From contig WQRT01000063.1 in NCBI GenBank assembly GCA_009786625.1, positions 6,173-13,167 of the forward strand: a DNA stretch of 6,995 nucleotides, given 5' to 3'. The stretch's first letter is position 1. Every line of letters starts with the position of its first letter. A program made the position numbers and the translations under genes. The notes beneath the pieces are model-generated. The model saw nothing but the letters and a program-made list of their open reading frames with translations, searched no databases and was not told where the DNA came from. The stretch is from Treponema sp. (lineage in GTDB: Bacteria > Spirochaetota > Spirochaetia > Treponematales > Breznakiellaceae). Shown here piece by piece: positions 6,067-6,995 of the stretch.

Positions 6067-6995
6067 TTATGCGCTTTTCTTCTTTATGGCCTTTTTATCC
6101 AATAATAAAATATTACGATAAACTTCTGCGGCTCCGGAACTTTGAATCCCTTCTACGAAAGATGAGATTTCGTGTATTACTCCAAGATGCATACCCAATT
6201 TTTCCCATGCATTAAAATGTTCACTTACATTCACTGTTCCGCTTGAGCGGTTATTTGTACGTATACTCCAGTATTGTTTAAAGTCGTTTATACCTATTAT
6301 TGAAGGCGACTTTTTTTTACCAAATTCATATACTTCATAGGAACCTTCGTTTATATTGATATTTGCTTTACGATTCGCGTAATGAAAACTGTTGGTTAAT
6401 CCGTTTTCTACTATATAAAACTCTACTAATGGATCAATCGTCCAGCCGTAAACACCCAGATACGAACCGCCCCGGCTTAAAAAGCTGATTCCATAATCGA
6501 CCTCTATATTTCCAATTTGTGAATGTGTTAAAAGTTCATCAAAATGTTTACCTGTGCGGAAAATCGCATCACCTGCTTTGTTCCACTTGCATTTAAAACC
6601 TCCGCAGTTTGTCAATGACATTGCGATACTTCCTGTGTCATACCATGTTTCAAAATTATAAGCGCCGCGAATTCCTCTTTGCATTGTTTTAATAGTATCA
6701 TTACCCTGGAAATTTGTATTTGTCAAACTGTTAGAATCATATAAACATAAGGGGGAAGTTTTACTTATTATTTTATCTGATTTTGATTTACGCATTTCGC
6801 CGGGTGTTAGTCCGTATTCCCGTTTGAAAGCCCTGATATATGATTGTTCATAACCGAGTCCGTAATCGTAAGCAATATCCAGAACATTCAAGTCAGTTCC
6901 AAGGAGATCTTCAATGCTTACTGCCATTTTTCTGGAACGAATATACGAACCGATAGTTTGACCGAACGCCGATTTAAAAAGCAACCGTAAATGAG
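6067..6995 (-). CDS. AraC-type DNA-binding domain fused to a GH11 xylanase domain, 5' end missing
   Basis: The frame is open to the right edge. The TTG at 6984 is internal, because the codons before it encode HLR of the AraC motif HLRLLFK, so the true start lies beyond the window. Numbered from that TTG, residues 1-66 are an AraC/XylS helix-turn-helix domain: the end of the first HTH, GSYIRSRKMA, then the second HTH LNVLDIAYDYGLGY and RAFKREYGLTPGEMR. A linker (67-107) leads to a full-length GH11 fold (about 108-295). It has YNFETWYDTG, FKCKWN, IFRTGKHFDE, THSQIGNIEVDYG, GVYGWTIDPLVEFYIVE with the nucleophile Glu188, the thumb PSIIG, QYWSIRTNNRSSGTV, HFNAWEKLGM, and VEGIQSSG with the acid/base Glu278. 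Known GH11 enzymes cut xylan outside the cell; the part seen here has no signal peptide and a DNA-binding domain, so an intracellular xylo-oligosaccharide-responsive regulator is inferred. The order matches Rob-like regulators. Domain calls are very secure; the role is not. Confidence 0.9.
   Translation of the reverse strand, partial: HLRLLFKSAFGQTIGSYIRSRKMAVSIEDLLGTDLNVLDIAYDYGLGYEQSYIRAFKREYGLTPGEMRKSKSDKIISKTSPLCLYDSNSLTNTNFQGNDTIKTMQRGIRGAYNFETWYDTGSIAMSLTNCGGFKCKWNKAGDAIFRTGKHFDELLTHSQIGNIEVDYGISFLSRGGSYLGVYGWTIDPLVEFYIVENGLTNSFHYANRKANININEGSYEVYEFGKKKSPSIIGINDFKQYWSIRTNNRSSGTVNVSEHFNAWEKLGMHLGVIHEISSFVEGIQSSGAAEVYRNILLLDKKAIKKKSA

Noticed and set aside
6982..6984. TTG at 6984 as start of the AraC-GH11 gene
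   Set aside because: The frame continues to the window edge and the codons before TTG encode HLR of the conserved AraC motif HLRLLFK, so the start is upstream and out of view.

Overview
The window most resembles a treponeme-like spirochaete, probably from a gut or another plant-fibre-degrading community. This rests on a DUF4912 gene directly followed by a GH57/DUF1957 gene, a pairing I associate with treponemes; on a relaxed spirochaete-type lipobox on a surface lipoprotein; and on a xylanase-type (GH11) domain at the right edge. No 16S or other taxonomic marker is present, so the assignment is inference.

Layout. (1) Positions 1-713, minus strand: 5' part of a gene for a secreted protein of unknown function, running off the left edge. 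(2) 714-787: AT-rich divergent intergenic region with two short perfect palindromes. (3) 788-3835, plus strand: a likely operon of an RluA-family pseudouridine synthase, a DUF4912 protein and a GH57/DUF1957 protein of the alpha-glucan branching enzyme type. (4) 3837-5087, minus strand: a VWA-domain lipoprotein gene, convergent with the GH57 gene and separated from its stop codon by one base. (5) 5088-5294: intergenic region with a hairpin, five tandem 9-bp repeats and a weak terminator-like hairpin. (6) 5295-6995, minus strand: a two-gene operon that is visibly more AT-rich than the left half. Its upstream gene is an AraC-type helix-turn-helix domain fused in frame to a complete GH11 xylanase domain, and runs off the right edge. 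Its downstream gene is a Pol-beta-type nucleotidyltransferase.

Two points stand out. First, the AraC-GH11 fusion keeps both GH11 catalytic glutamates but has a DNA-binding domain in front of it in the part seen. The order (HTH first, effector domain second) resembles Rob-type AraC regulators in which the GyrI-like effector domain has been replaced by a xylanase fold. It may be a one-component xylan-oligosaccharide sensor, or a regulator that hydrolyses its own inducer. Second, the GH57 protein keeps the scaffold and the C-terminal DUF1957 domain, but its N-terminal HxH motif and both catalytic acids appear substituted, and a conserved loop looks deleted. It therefore looks like a pseudoenzyme retained beside DUF4912.

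No tRNA, rRNA, CRISPR array, insertion sequence or integrase was seen.
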